Below the pieces are notes generated by a model, which was not told the DNA's origin, searched no databases, and saw only the letters and a program-made list of their open reading frames with translations. Positions 21,975 to 33,808 of a stretch of DNA of 64,000 bases are shown piece by piece. This stretch comes from Posidonia oceanica. Lineage: Eukaryota; Streptophyta; Magnoliopsida; Alismatales; Posidoniaceae. Within the stretch, counting starts at the first letter, position 1; each line of letters starts with the position of its first letter. The stretch lies in NCBI GenBank assembly GCA_037176725.1, contig JAZBRS010000020.1:102504501-102568500 (forward strand). Reading direction: 5' to 3'. Position numbers and translations under genes: made by a program.

Positions 21975-24260
21975 ACTATAAGTGTTGGACGTAGCGATGA
22001 CCTGTGTCCTATGTTGGATGTAGGAATAGACAGCGTCCAACACTTAAAGAAGGAGAACCTGCAGAAACCATGCACTTTTGGAAAACATGCATTCTAGATA
22101 TATGAATGCGTTGCAAATGCAATGAAGCAGTAGAAGACATGTATATCATGCAAAGCAATCAAGGTAAATAGCCAAAGGAAAGATTTAAGGGCATGGTGCA
22201 AGCATGGAACATGATTTAAGCAAAGCAGAGTGTTGGACGTTAGAGTACACAGCGTCCAACATAGGACACTAGAGTACTCTGCGTCCAACACAGTGCAGAT
22301 AGAAGCATAAAGAAATGCATGCAAACTGATAAAGAGAACATTAAGGCATGCATTTAAGTTACTGTAAATAGGCTAGGGTCCAACATGCATACTTGGACCA
22401 TGTAAAAATCCAAAAAGAAAATCATTTGCTAAGCATGCATGAGGAAAGACACAGCTAGTGTGTAGGACACAAGCACCACCTACGTCCTATGTAGGACGCT
22501 AGCAGTACCTATGTCCAACACAAAGGAAGGCAGAAGCATGGAGAAACCTGCATAAACCCCTAATAAAAGCCATGAAAACCTAACAACAGTTGCAATGAGG
22601 GCTAAGAACAAATATGCAAGCATGGATCAAGTAGGCATGAGAGATAACAGCATCATGTAAGCATTTAAGCAAGAGTAGCTAAACAGAAGCATAGGACGTA
22701 GAGTACATCTGCGTCCAACATAGGACGTAGAGTGTATCTATGTCCAACATAGAAGAGAGGCATATCAAGCTACAAGAAAGAACTGAGCTCAGAGACCACT
22801 TAAATATGCATGCAAGCTATTGAAAGCAGGCTAAACCAAGGCATGCAACATAGATCAAATAAGTATTCCATATAGAACATTTTAAGAAGCATGTATAAGG
22901 AAATAAGGGAACAAAATCCCATGTAAACAAACATGCAACTTGAAAAGAGACTTGCAAACTTGAAAGGTAGTTGCCATAGAGGCCAGACACCACTAAACAT
23001 GCATGGAGCAAGTATTCAACTCAAGAGGAAGCAGCACTCAAGCATGGCAGCAAGTGTAAACACACAGATCAATAGGACGCTGGACACACCAGCGTCCAAC
23101 GTTGGATGCAGTGTGCTCCAGCATCCAACAAAGGGAAACAGCATGATGATCTGAAGCAAAAACCAAAGATCCAAACTAGGATCAAAACCTGATATTAAAC
23201 ATACCATGGCATCTATAAGCATAAGAGAAAGCATGTGAAGTAAACTCACAGAGAAGCAACTAAGCCATAGCAACATGGAAGCGAAAGTAAAGCTGAATAA
23301 AATAAAAGACCTGTAGAGTTGTTGGACGCTGCCTCTAGGTGCGTCCAACGTTGGACGCACCAGCATGTACGTCCAACAGGTCGGGAAGTTTCTTGGCCAA
23401 GATTAGTGGCCAAATCATCCAAAAATCCCAAACTAACTTGCTAGGAAGCAAGAGTGAGTGACGACGAGCATGTCCATGTGCTTGGCGCTAGAAATGGGTG
23501 GGTGGATTGCTCCACCCACCTCCTCCTCCTCGTGGTCGGTGACCGAGGCTATTCCGGCCAAGCAAGGGGATGTGTGTCCGTGCAAACTAGCCTATCATGC
23601 TACCACATGCATGTACAAGCTAAAAGTGAAGAGAAGCCTACCTGGTTGCGGCTGTTTGTAGTCCTCACCGGCGCTGTGGAAGAAGGCGGCAAGCAAACTC
23701 CGGCGAGCTCTCTGGGCACAAGGGAAGGCTGGGAGAGGTGGTTGAAAGCTCGGGGACACTCATGGGAGATCACTCAAGGTCTGGGAGGCACTCAATTCTC
23801 AGGAGGATAAGTGTGGTGGTCTGTGTGATCGTGTGAAGTGTTGGGTTGTGAGGAGTTTTTGTTGGGTCGTCTGTGAAGATTGCAGAGGTTGCAGAAGCTT
23901 TGGCAAGGCCTGGCAGGGGTCGTGGTGAGTGGGGAGGCCACAAGGGATGTCAGGCGAGTAAGTGGGGCATGTCCGGAGGTGGCCAAAGTCGTTGTGGCAG
24001 GCAGCGACGGCAGTGAGTGTGAGGTGAGCGGGAAGTCCATCGAGGAGGAGATGATGTGGTGGCAGGCCGAGTTACTAGGCTTGGCCCCTAGTGGATGGCC
24101 ATGACTAGAGAGTAAATGGCCGAGGGGACGGTGAGAAAGTGGGGAAGGACGATAGAGAGGACGGGTGGTGAGCCAGAGGTGGCGGAGGCGATTTACAGTC
24201 CTCGACTCGTTGGACGCTGGCACAGGACACATCCAACGTAGGACACTACCCATGCTAGCA
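21975..24260 (-). repeat. Seven GTTGGACG/CGTCCAAC double-hairpin modules in C LTR
   Basis: Modules lie near 21980, 22228, 22463, 22690, 23073, 23320 and 24208. Each has about 60-70 bases with two back-to-back inverted repeats of the form GTTGGACGC-N(8-15)-GCGTCCAAC. Loop sequences differ among modules while the arms are kept. Confidence 0.75.
23635..23648 (-). promoter_or_regulatory. Candidate 5' splice site in C 3' LTR
   Basis: On the minus strand CAACCAG|GTAGGC, with the boundary at 23642/23641. The position corresponds to the first donor of B, D and E. Confidence 0.5.
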
Positions 24261-24462
24261 TCCAACGAGCCTAGGAGGTCAAAGGCTTTTTTTGGTTTTT
24301 TGGCCTTGGTTAAGTGTGGGCTAAGGCCTAGGTGGGCTTGGGTGAATGTTTTGGGAGGTTTTAGTGTTTGGCGAGGTTTTAGGGTGGGTTTGAGAGAGAG
24401 AGAGCCATCCAAGGGTCTGAGCGAGCTTCCGAGAGGATCCACCATCTTCCCAGCAGTCAAAA

Positions 24463-24534
24463 TGGGGTGTCAACAGATGCTCCTCCTTGAGCAAGGTCAA
24501 GGGGACCGAGGCCACTACTCAGGGTAGACTAGAC
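24463..24534 (-). promoter_or_regulatory. Polypurine tract and inverted repeat at 3' LTR junction of C
   Basis: On the plus strand GGGGTGTC at the LTR end faces GACACCCC near 24532, with TTGAGCA facing a TACTCAGG-like copy inside. It is more degenerate than in B, D and E. The minus-strand purine tract is AAGGAGGAGCATC. Confidence 0.65.
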
Positions 24535-25480
24535 ACCCCTCCTGACGCCGGCAGCAGCACGATATTACTGTGGGAGTGGGTCACTTATTCGGTAGATGCA
24601 CTGAGGATCATGACTCGTCACCACAATGAAGATGTTGATGCAATGCTTACGCTAATGTGATGCCTACACTAACACCCATTGCGCTGTACTCCACTTGGGG
24701 AAAAAGGGTGACGATTGCACGTGGTGTGGTGGAACATCGCTGGGCAGTACTTCGAGAAAGCCGGACAATTTTAAGTGCGCTGGGCCAAAGTAGCTTCAGC
24801 GCGGGAAAAAAAGGAAACTCACCAGGCCAAGCAGCCACACGGTGAAAGTGCAATGGGGCAAAGTAGCCTCAGCGCGAACTTGTTGTCAAATGTAAGGTGT
24901 TGTGGGTGTGCATGCGGTGGTGGGCACGTAATGTCACGGAAGTGATTCTAGGCCGAGCATTACCGCGGGCGTCATTCAGAGTAGGCAAAACTGTGAAAAG
25001 TATTTACGTTGCTGAGGAAGCCTTTTAGCAATGCGCGAGCCAAGGGTTCGATTTCCTAAGTATGCCATGTCCGGGAAACGGAAGGTGGAAGTTGGTGTAA
25101 TGACTACAGAGGAATAGCAGCACAATAAGAATGCGACGTATGGGATGTTATGTAGTGAAATGCAATGTATATATAGTGGGATGCCGGGCACGCAAAATAG
25201 AGAAAACAATCCTGGGCTGCGCACTACTGCAAGTATCATCCAAAGCCGGCAAGCTACGAAAGTCTTGCGGGTGCCGAGGATGCTACCATAGGCAATATGT
25301 GAACCAGGGGTTCGAGTCCTAGGTGCGCGATGTCCATGTGATGATGAGATGCAATTCTAGGACTGACTCTACTGAGAACACAAGAAAGCTACATGATGGC
25401 ATGCAATGGTATGCTATGACATGCAACAGAATGCAATTAAACTACGATGAAGGGGTGGTAAGTTAATGGACCTACCGCCA
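24535..25480 (-). other. 3' noncoding region of C with tRNA-B-box-like motifs
   Basis: No gene is supported. It matches B inverted (11456-12000). Two related modules carry GGGTTCGATTTCC (25044-25056) and GGGGTTCGAGTCC (25307-25319) on the plus strand, close to the Pol III B box, but no matching A box or cloverleaf was found. Confidence 0.5.
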
Positions 25481-26420
25481 GATAGTTGGGGAGTATCGAC
25501 CCGCGAGGAATTAACGGACTCATCACCAGATAGTTAGGGCTATCAGCCCGCAAGGAGTTGACGGACTCATCACCAGATAGTTGGGGCTATCTGCCCGATG
25601 AGGAGTTAATGGACTCATCACCGGATAGTTGGGGCTATCAGCCCAGATGAGGGTGAGGTGATACCAAAGCACAGCAAAAAGAGATGCCCCTGGTATCGGG
25701 AATGATACCAGAGGACAGCCAAGGCACCCTTGGCATCGAAGGTGGTGACAAGCCAACGAGTCTGTCAGGCAAGAGAGGTGGTGACAAGTAGGATGACTTG
25801 TAACCACGAGTGCAACGGGAATACTATACCCAAAGCTGTGGCAGAGGTCCGTAGACGCTCCCGTAACAGTTAGGGATGTCGGCCCGAATGCTGATGGAGA
25901 TGTGATACCAGAGGGTAGCCAAAATAAAGATGCCCCTAGTGTTGACGAGAGATACCAAGGGTCAGCCGAAGCGCCCTTGGCATCAGAATGCAAAGTGGAG
26001 ACAAAACTAACGAGTTTGCCAGCCGAGTAGTTAGGGCTACCAACCCGATGCAGTGAGATGGATGTAGGGGCTCACCGTACGATGTGCAATGCCAGTGGAG
26101 GATGCAATGGGATAATGCAAGGAGAGATGTAGGGTGACAAGTTAACGGACCTATCGCTGAGTAGTTAGGGCTGCCAGCCTGATAAAGACATTTTGACAAG
26201 CGTCAACTGGGTAGTTAGGGGTGCCAGCCCAGAGAGACATGAAGGAGCTAGACAGAATAACGGGTGTCAACCGAGCAGTTAGGGCTGCCAGCCCGGTGAA
26301 GAGTTAACAGACTCATCATCGGATAGTTAGGGTTATCAGCCCAATAAAGACATTTTGACGGGCGTCAACCAAGCAGTTAGGGTTGCCAACCCGATGCATA
26401 GGAATGCACGATGATGCAGA
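25481..26420 (-). repeat. TTAGGG/CCCTAA-loop hairpin modules in C (left cluster)
   Basis: About ten modules, seen on the plus strand as GATAGTTAGGGCTATC, GCAGTTAGGGCTGCC, GTAGTTAGGGCTACC and ACAGTTAGGGATGTC forms, each preceded by a TTGACGGGCGTCAA-like inverted repeat. A CCCCTGGTATC hairpin with one mismatch lies at 25687-25714. The left three modules have TTGGGG loops. Confidence 0.75.
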
Positions 26421-26959
26421 GAAGAAAATAGGAGCCCATCGTGGTGGGTGTGCAATGGTCTCAGTATGGGCATGCGATGCAACGCCATAGAGTGACAAGC
26501 AAGGGACATGCCGGTCATCAAGGACCTACCCAACGCGGTGGGCGGTAAAATTTGAAAAGCGTAGAGCCTCTGAGCGAGGCAGACAAAAGCGCTCATCCTT
26601 GGCTCCGATTTTCGAAAACAGGGAGAAGGGAAAGTAGTTTATTATGCATGTATTTTTTGTGGCTTTGGATTCAAAGTAGCTAATGCTGAGAAGATGCTTC
26701 TGCATTTTCTGACTCAGGTGATTCTCGATCCCCGCACAACCCCATGCAGAGTTGTGGTCGGTGGCTCTCATTCTCACTCTTGGCTCAGGATGAGGCCTTA
26801 GCTTCGTAGAGTACAGCCTTTGGCCGCGTGTTGGTAGCAGGAGCGTTGGATGTAGCTTCGAAGCCTCCGTTTTAATTCCTCAGGGACCGACTACCGCTTT
26901 TGACGCTATCGGGTAGATATTTCTTTTTCCCCTCATGAGTGACTGGAGTTGCATCTAGC
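26421..26959 (-). other. Conserved noncoding block of C
   Basis: It matches B 7811-8330 inverted. No ORF worth naming is present. Confidence 0.5.
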
Positions 26960-27193
26960 CTACCAGGGAAGTAGCTGTTGTCTAGACGAGGGATTGGAGC
27001 ATGCTGCTGCGCTCGGAGGGTGGGGCCAGGTCCTCCAGATAATGTTTCCTGTGCAGTTGACAAGGTGGCGCTTGGAGTTGAAGTTTGAGGGGACTTCGAT
27101 GCTTGTCCGAGTCACTCCTCTCATGGGTGCCTTCTTTCTTCGACTTCTGTCGTCAGTTTTCTTTAATGCCCAGCATGCATATCTTGTTATCAT
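26960..27193 (-). CDS. Short basic ORF of C, counterpart of 7547-7810
   Basis: A 77-codon frame beginning MITRYACWALKK with RSRRKKAPMRG near residues 16-26 and NCTG...RTWPHP further on. Start codon, frame and length up to about residue 70 match B's ORF without indels, with many substitutions, several of them synonymous or conservative. It ends earlier than B's. No known domain is recognised. It could be a small basic protein of the gag-only family or a relic. The neighbouring upstream ORF (27223-27546) is also shared. Confidence 0.35.
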   Translation of the reverse strand: MITRYACWALKKTDDRSRRKKAPMRGVTRTSIEVPSNFNSKRHLVNCTGNIIWRTWPHPPSAAACSNPSSRQQLLPW

Positions 27194-27222
27194 TCTTTTT
27201 TGCTCACATGATCTCTAATCTT

Positions 27223-27546
27223 TTAGATATGCACGTCTTCACCCTCTTGGGGTAGCGGTCCCTGATGAGGTGTTAAGAGTTTGGCTGATCGGCATACACC
27301 TTCATCCTCTGCAATGTGTACAGGCAGCCTCTGGCTATGTTCTGCTTTACTTTGGTCCTCTCCATGTCTGGTGGACTCTCTTGATAAGGTGGATGTCGCT
27401 TCTGGGAGTTTTGAACTCAGTGAGATGTTCTGTTCTGCTCTCAGTCTCACACTATAGCCACATGCAAAGAGATGGCTCTGCTCGGGTGAGTTCTGCCTGA
27501 GATTGGTCGATGCTTGACATCCTTGCGGCGTTGCTTGTTCGTCCAA
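27223..27546 (-). CDS. Short ORF of C, counterpart of 7212-7478
   Basis: A 107-codon frame sharing PQGCQAST near its start and ESTRHGEDQSKAEHSQRLP plus VHIAE with B. Between these the two proteins differ strongly and show length differences, so the kept frame is weaker evidence of selection than for the neighbouring ORF. No domain, signal or membrane segment is recognised. Its location, directly after the AT-rich stretch following gag, is the same in both elements. Confidence 0.3.
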   Translation of the reverse strand: MDEQATPQGCQASTNLRQNSPEQSHLFACGYSVRLRAEQNISLSSKLPEATSTLSRESTRHGEDQSKAEHSQRLPVHIAEDEGVCRSAKLLTPHQGPLPQEGEDVHI

Positions 27547-27800
27547 AGCCAGGTTTTTGATTATACAAATTTTTATGTGTTTTGTGGGTTTTACACATGT
27601 TTTTGGGCTTTGTGGGTTTTGTAGTTTTTATGGTTTTTTGTTTTTTAGAAAAACATAAAATCAAAACTAGCAGTAAGGGAAAGCATTGATTTGATTTTTT
27701 TTGTGTGTTTTTTTGTTTTCCAGGATGTAGGAAATGATATGTGCATGTAGGAGATGCATATGTGCAGGAAGTGACAGATATGTGCAAGAAGTGACAGATA
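27547..27800 (-). other. AT-rich spacer of C
   Basis: A/T-rich with TTTTTATGTG and GTGGGTTTT runs. It is the counterpart of 6785-7211 in B. Confidence 0.5.
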
Positions 27801-28054
27801 TGTGCGGGATGATAAGTTGACGAACCTACCGTCGGGCAGTTAGGGCTGCCAACCCAGTGTGTGGAGGATCGAATGTACATTCAAGAGGGGATATGTGCAT
27901 GATGATAGGTTGACGAACCTACTACCGGGTAGTTAGGGCTGCCAGTTCGGTGATGAGTTGATGGACCCATCGCCGGATAGTTAGGGATACTAGCCCAGAT
28001 AGACATTTTGACAAGCGTCAACTGGGCAGTTAGGGCTGCCAGCCCGTGTGGAGG
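27801..28054 (-). repeat. Second cluster of TTAGGG/CCCTAA-loop hairpins in C
   Basis: Four modules have GCAGTTAGGGCTGCC or GATAGTTAGGGATAC forms (27834, 27928, 27977, 28026). D inserted directly beside the last one; the array continues at 54914. Confidence 0.75.
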
Positions 28055-28059
28055 ATAGG
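28055..28059. repeat. Target site duplication of element D, left copy
   Basis: ATAGG directly before LTR terminus TGTGAATGC. The partner is at 54909-54913. Confidence 0.85.
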
Positions 28060-29206
28060 TGTGAATGCCCGATCCCGCAGCATCCCCGGACCCGCACGGG
28101 TGGCCCAAAGAAAGGAGAAGAGGAACATCACAGATGCGGCTGCAAAGCCGAAAAACAAAAGAGAAAACAAAATGGAGTCGCTACCTAGTCTATTATCGGA
28201 AAGACGAGGAAACTGGGGAATGCAGGAAAGCATGCAAATGAATGCATTGTTATGCAGGAAAGAATGACTCGTGCCAAGGACGAGGGAAAAACGGTCATTG
28301 CGGGTCTAGAGAAAGGGTAAGGACTCTTGTTACGCATAGGGAAGGTGTTAGGCACCCCTGACACGCCCGAGGAGGGGTCTTTCTTGGCTATTCTCGCTCG
28401 CATTTGCAGGATTTCGGCCATGATTGCCTAGCCACACGTCCAAGGGACGAGGAATGCTGTGCCTTGCTGTGCTTGCTAAATGTGTGCTTAAATGCCTAAG
28501 TGCCATGCTGTAAGTGCTCTAAATCCTGTGATGCATGGGGGAAAGTAAACGTGCAATCTATGTGCTCAGCAGCGCTGTCTGTGTTCTGAACCGGGCGAAT
28601 CCTGGTTCGTGAGAACTCCAGGCAGTAAGCATCACTGCCCTAATGCAAATGTAGGCGATAAAACAAAGCACCGGTAAAACCACACAATGCAGGGGTACGA
28701 CAAGCAAAGGGGAAAGCAAATCTGGGCGGAAAACAAGCGATGCAAGTGCGGAAACAAAACATCGTAAAAGCCACGCAATGCAAGTGTGAAAACATGCAAA
28801 GGGGAAATAAAACAAGTAAAGAAGGGCAAGCGATGCAAATATGAAAACAAACACTGGTTAAGGACCGCACGATGCAGGTGTGAAGACCTGTAAAAGGGGA
28901 AAGAAAGCAAGCAGAGGGATCACAACTATCCTGTGACTGTTTCCCACTAAACCATCCCACGATGTGTCTCGCACGCTGCCCAAAGCTCGCGATGCGATCG
29001 AATCATGGAAAAGGGGGAAGAGGGCCGCGATCACTAGTGAATCCGAGGAAAAACTCAACCCAAAGACACTAAGAAGACGTGAAAGGAGGAAGTAGAGTAG
29101 ATAGGCAAGAGGGGAAGCCCTAATCTACATGCGCGGAAAACGAGGTGCGAAAACAATGCATGCAATGCAAGTGACATGCAAAAGTGCCATGCAGTGATTC
29201 AGATGG

Positions 29207-29220
29207 ACTTACCTTGGAGA
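29207..29220 (-). promoter_or_regulatory. Candidate second 5' splice site in D 3' LTR
   Basis: Minus strand TCCAAG|GTAAGT, with the boundary at 29213/29212, a full consensus donor. It is identical in the 5' LTR at 50080/50079. Confidence 0.5.
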
Positions 29221-31293
29221 TCTAAGGCATGATCTGAGATAACCATGGTCAGCATGAAAGTTTGCTCCACCAGGATGATCCAGGTAGCTTGGTCGCGTAG
29301 ATCCGACAGTTCGATCGGCAGTTATCCAAGTTTCAAGTCATAAGGCCCAAGGGCCAGAAAGGTAGGGGCCTAACTGCAAATAGTCTCCAAGGGTGTGCAA
29401 TGTAGGATGTGTGCATGCAAAAGTGTTGAGGATACTGGTGGGAGCCTAAACAGGTGTCTAGGTGCAACATGCAAAGATGTGTGTGCGATATGTGTGTAAA
29501 AATGCAAGTGCAAGGACCTATGTGCAAATAGGAAAAAGTGCAGGAGTCTTTGTGCAAAACATGGCAAAAATACAGTGCAAACGTGATAAGTGCATGCAGG
29601 GATGCAAGTGCAGCAATGTGGGGCCAACAGGGGCCAGATGCAACAAAAATACAAGGCAAACATGCAATTGGTCAATGAAGGACCTAAATGTAGTTTTAGA
29701 CTACTTATGGGCTAGGATGCAAAGCCAGCAAACAGGCGCAAATCCCAAAAAGAAGATCTGTAGGGGATCCTCATGCAACTTTGGAAAAGCTTGGATAGGA
29801 AAAACAAAGCCAAGAAGCATTTAAAAACCACAAAAGATGGTCCCAGGGACTCATGTGCAATTTTCAAGAAAACCAGGACTAAACAGCAAGTCTAGAAAAA
29901 AACAAGCGTGCACAGCCACAATGATGTTCAAAAATCTGGGTGCCACCTAAATAGGCCTCTAGGCTTGAAAGCAAAGCCAGAAGAAAACCACATGGAAGCC
30001 AAATAGCATTGGAAGAATCAACATGCAAACTTCTAAAAAGCTAAGGGCTTGACTGCAAGACAAACAAAAAAACCTGAGGGGCATTTTGAAGCTTAGAAGG
30101 ACCTGCATGCAGATAACAAAAATCTCTGGACCAAACAACAAGTCCAAAAGAAAGCAAACATATGCCACAATTGATGTGCAAAGGGCCCAAATGCAATTAA
30201 AATAAAATCCAGGACTAAAATGCAAGGCCAAAAGGAAGCCAAACCTCCTGTAAAGCAAAAGAAGGACCATTTTGCAAATAATGGGAAACCAGTGGACTGA
30301 AACGCAAAGCCAGAAAAAACCACACAGACACAGGAACACAAAAGGGGGGGACCTCTGTGCAATAAAAATAAAACGTTGGACCTTGCTGCGAAAAGAAAAA
30401 AAGAAAAAACATGCACACCACAACATAGTGGGACCCATATGCAAATAAAACAAAGTCAGGGGCTTAAAAGAAACAAACACAAAACATAGTGAGCCATAGG
30501 AGGATCAAAATGCAAATAAAGCAAATATCTGGGATTTTTTGCAATTTAATAAGATAAGAAAAGAGAAAAAAAAGAATGATGGATGCATGCTCTGTGGACC
30601 TAGATGCAATAAACGAAAACTACAGTAGTTTCATGCAATGCAATATGATAAGAAAAGGAAATTAAATGCTTCAATCAACTGTGGAGGACCAGAATGCAAA
30701 TATGGGTAAACACAAGGGTCTGGATGCAAATGGCCAAAACTACAACAGTTCAGAGGGACTGGAAAGCAAATTAACAAAGCTATAGTATTCTACTTTAATG
30801 CAATATAGCTAAATGAGAGATTAAATGAAATGTCAACTGTAACAGGACTAAGTTGTAGATAAAATAAACATGAGGGCTAAGCTGCAAATAACCCAAACAA
30901 ACACCTGTTAACTAACATAGCAGTGGACCCATATGCAAAGAAGCAGAACATCAGGGGGCAAACTGCAATATGGCATGGTTCCAGAACAAAAATAAAAGAT
31001 CTAACTATATGCAAGCACAGTATTTTAAATAAATAAAGGACTAACATGTAAATAAAAGAAACTAACATACTTTAGCATAATGTAAATGAAACGAAAAGAA
31101 AATAAAATACATGCGCAGTGCTACAGTATCATGCAAAGAAGAAAACAGACGCGGCGGAGCCCCACGCACGCCGGCGATGTCGCCGGGGAAGAAGATGAGG
31201 TCCGGCGACCTCAGGAGACGCGCACAAGCAACGAAAAGCAGAAGTAAAGGGCCAGTAAGCTAGAAGGGGTTCAGGCGAACCCCCTAGACGAAG

Positions 31294-31307
31294 AGTTTAC
31301 CTGAGGG
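31294..31307 (-). promoter_or_regulatory. Candidate first 5' splice site in D 3' LTR
   Basis: Minus strand CCTCAG|GTAAAC, with the boundary at 31301/31300. The partner in the 5' LTR is at 52167/52166. Confidence 0.5.
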
Positions 31308-32754
31308 GCTGTCCGGAGTGCGCTGACGACACGGAGATCGTCGAAGCTCTTGGGTAGAGGTGGGGAGCGCTGCTGGAGCGACTGTAGAGCTCGGCAAAGG
31401 CCTCAGCGTGCTCCTGGGATCGGCGCGGTGCTTTCTGGACGGCGAGGGAGCAGCTGCGCAGCGCCGGGTCCGGAGGTGGTTTCTACTGACCGGCGTTGGG
31501 TGAAGAGTGGTCGTTCGGAGGTTCTGGAGCTCTGGAAGTGGTGGAGAAGCTGGGGATCGCTCGAGGGAACTCTCAAGAAGCTAAAGGCACTCTTTGATGG
31601 ATGTGTGGTGGTCTGTGGCGCGGAGAATTCTCTCTAGTTTTGTTGGGTGTCTGGGAGTCAAAATGGGGTCACGGGACGCATAGAGCTCGCACAGGCAATT
31701 GGCAGCTACTGGGCCCAAGAGGGGACATGGCTCGAGGTCTGGAGGAGTGGCAGGAGCTTAGGCAACGAAGTCATTGCTCAAACCAAGAATTTGGGATGGT
31801 GGCAGTCTCTGTGTGTGAGGGTGGAGGCCGGACGATGGTGACGCGGGGCAAGGGTGGTTTGGTTCGAGGTTGGCAAGAGAAGTCATGGAGGATGTCAGGG
31901 GGAGTAAATGTGGGTGGACTTGGGGGAATCTGTGATGAGTGCGATGAGCTAGAGTTGGTCTGTAGGTGAGGTGTGAGTTCAGAGGGAGAGGAGAGGTCCA
32001 AGAGGGCAAGGTGAGGGTGGTCTGGGTTCACTTGGGCTCGTGGGGGAGAGGTGAGGAGTTGGGGTGAGGTGCGGGAGTTGGTCTGAGGAGTTCGGGGTCT
32101 AGGTCTGTTGGTGAGGTTGGGTTCGGTCTGTAGGTGATGGTCTGTGCTTGGGTTCGTGGGGGAGAGTGGTGAGGTGATTTGGGTCTGAGGAGTTCTGGGT
32201 GTGTAGGTGAGGAGTTGGGGTGAGGTGCGGGTGGTCTGTACAGAGGAGGTTTGGGTGTTGGTGTTTGAGGAGGTCTAGGCGGGAGAGAGGGAAGGAAGGA
32301 AAAAAGGAAAAAACGGAGGAGATCATGGGCTTGGGCTGGTGGAGAAAAAAGGTGGAAAAAGAGAGAAAAAGAAAGAAAAAAAGAAGAAGAAGAAGAAGGA
32401 GAGGAAGGAAAAAAGGAAAAAGGGGCTTAATGGGCCTTGGGCTTGGTTTGGATTTTTGCTTTGATTTTAATTAGTTTAGGTTTGAATTAGTTTAAATGGA
32501 TTTGCTTGTTGATTGTTTAAATTGATTAAATTCAAGTTGAAACAGACTTTGTGTTTTAAATGGGTTTTAGGGTTTTTAAAGTGGGGTTTGGGGTTTAGTT
32601 TATTTTTTAATGAGTTCGGATGTGTTTTTACTTTAGTTGGTTTTAAATTTAAATGAGTTTTGATTTGTTTACGTGGGTTTTGACTTTAATTGTTAAATTC
32701 AAATTGGTTTTAATTCTTAATTAGGTTTAAAGATGGGCTTTGCATTTTAAGTAG

Positions 32755-33115
32755 TCTTGATTAGGGTTTTATAAGGGTCTTGATTAGGGTTTAGGGTTTA
32801 GGTTAGGGTTTTTTAGTTTTAGGGTTTGTTGATTTTAGGGCTTAGGATTTGAGATGAGTTCTAGGGTTTGGGATGAGGGTTTGAGGTTTGAAATTGGTGT
32901 ACGTTTAGAGTTAAATGTTTTAGGGTTTTGGGTTTTGGAGTGTATTAGGGTTTAGGGTTTTAGGGTTTTAGGGTTTTGGGTTTTGGAGTGGATTAGGGTT
33001 TTAGGGTTTTGGGTTTTGGAGTGGATTAGGGTTTAGGGTTTAGGGTTTAGGAGTGGATTAGGGTTTAGGGTTTTGGAGTGGATTAGGGTTTAGGGTTTTA
33101 GGGTTTAATGTTGAA
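32755..33115 (-). repeat. TTTAGGG-like interstitial telomere-type stretch in D 3' LTR
   Basis: Dense TTAGGGTTTAGGG and GGAGTGGATTAGGGTTT units. A partner array is at 53700-54260. It corresponds to the CCCTAAA stretch of B's LTR. Confidence 0.75.
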
Positions 33116-33732
33116 AAAGGAAAAGAGAGAAAGAAAGGAAGAAGGAAAGAAAGAAAGAAAGGAAGGGAAGAAAAGAAATTACAAATCAACTAACATGGAA
33201 TAAGATAAAATAAAATAAAATAAAGTTAAAATAAAGGGAAAAGAGGGGAATAAGTGGGGAGGAGCAAGAATGGGGTGGGCCCATTAGAGAGCAAGAAAAG
33301 AGGAAATAAAGAGAGGGAAAGAAGGAGAAAGAGATGGAGGATAAGGAGGAGAGAGAAAAGAATAATCAGGAGAGAGAAAAAGGATAATCAGGAAAGAGAA
33401 AAGGATAATCGGAAAAGAAAGAAGGTGAAAGGCTTGGGTTTGGAAGGAGGTTTTGTGTGTGTGTGACCTAGGGTTTCTACGATTTGACCTAGGGTTTAAT
33501 CTAGGGTTTTCTATGGTTTTAAATGGGATTTTTGAAGGGTTTTTGGAAGGTTTAGGGTTTAGGGTTTTGAAAGGGTTTGGGTTTGGTTTGATGGTTTGGT
33601 TTAGGGAATGATATTGGTTTTGGAATGGGGTGTAGGTTTAGGGTTAAAGGAGGGTGAGCTTCCAGACTTCAGAACCAGTTTCCGGAGTGCTTCTAGAGTG
33701 TCTCCAGCCAGTTGTGACCCCTTGGCTAAAAT

Positions 33733-33808
33733 GGGGTGTCTATAGATGTCCCTCCCTGAGCGAGGTCAAGGGAACCGAGGCCGCTGCTCAGGGTTGACAA
33801 GACACCCC
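33733..33808 (-). promoter_or_regulatory. Polypurine tract and inverted repeat at 3' LTR junction of D
   Basis: Minus strand tract CAGGGAGGGACATC precedes the LTR start. TGGGGTGTC (LTR edge) faces GACACCCCA, and CCTGAGCG faces a GCTCAGGG copy about 40 bases away, enclosing the tract. Confidence 0.75.

Larger units (their letters stand above)
21060..24475 (-). repeat. 3' LTR of C (about 3.4 kb)
   Basis: Read on the minus strand it starts TGTTGACACCCCATTTTGAC at 24475 and ends GGGTTACA at 21060. It carries the conserved TGCCTAACACCTTCCC block near 21340, the shared block near 21530-21600, a splice donor (23642/23641), and seven GTTGGACGC hairpin modules found in no other LTR here. No gene is supported inside it. 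Confidence 0.8.
28060..33744 (-). repeat. 3' LTR of D (about 5.7 kb)
   Basis: It runs from TGTGAATGC at 28060 to GGGGTGTCTATA at 33744; the terminal CA has mutated to TA. It shares its whole order with 48926-54908 except for the SINE-like insertions. Contents: conserved TGTTAGGCACCCC block (28343), shared block 28560-28640, A-rich tract with repeated ATGCAAAT motifs (29400-31100), GC-rich block (31140-31480), purine-rich region, then TTTAGGG-like DNA (32760-33110). No ORF in it is credible. Confidence 0.88.
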
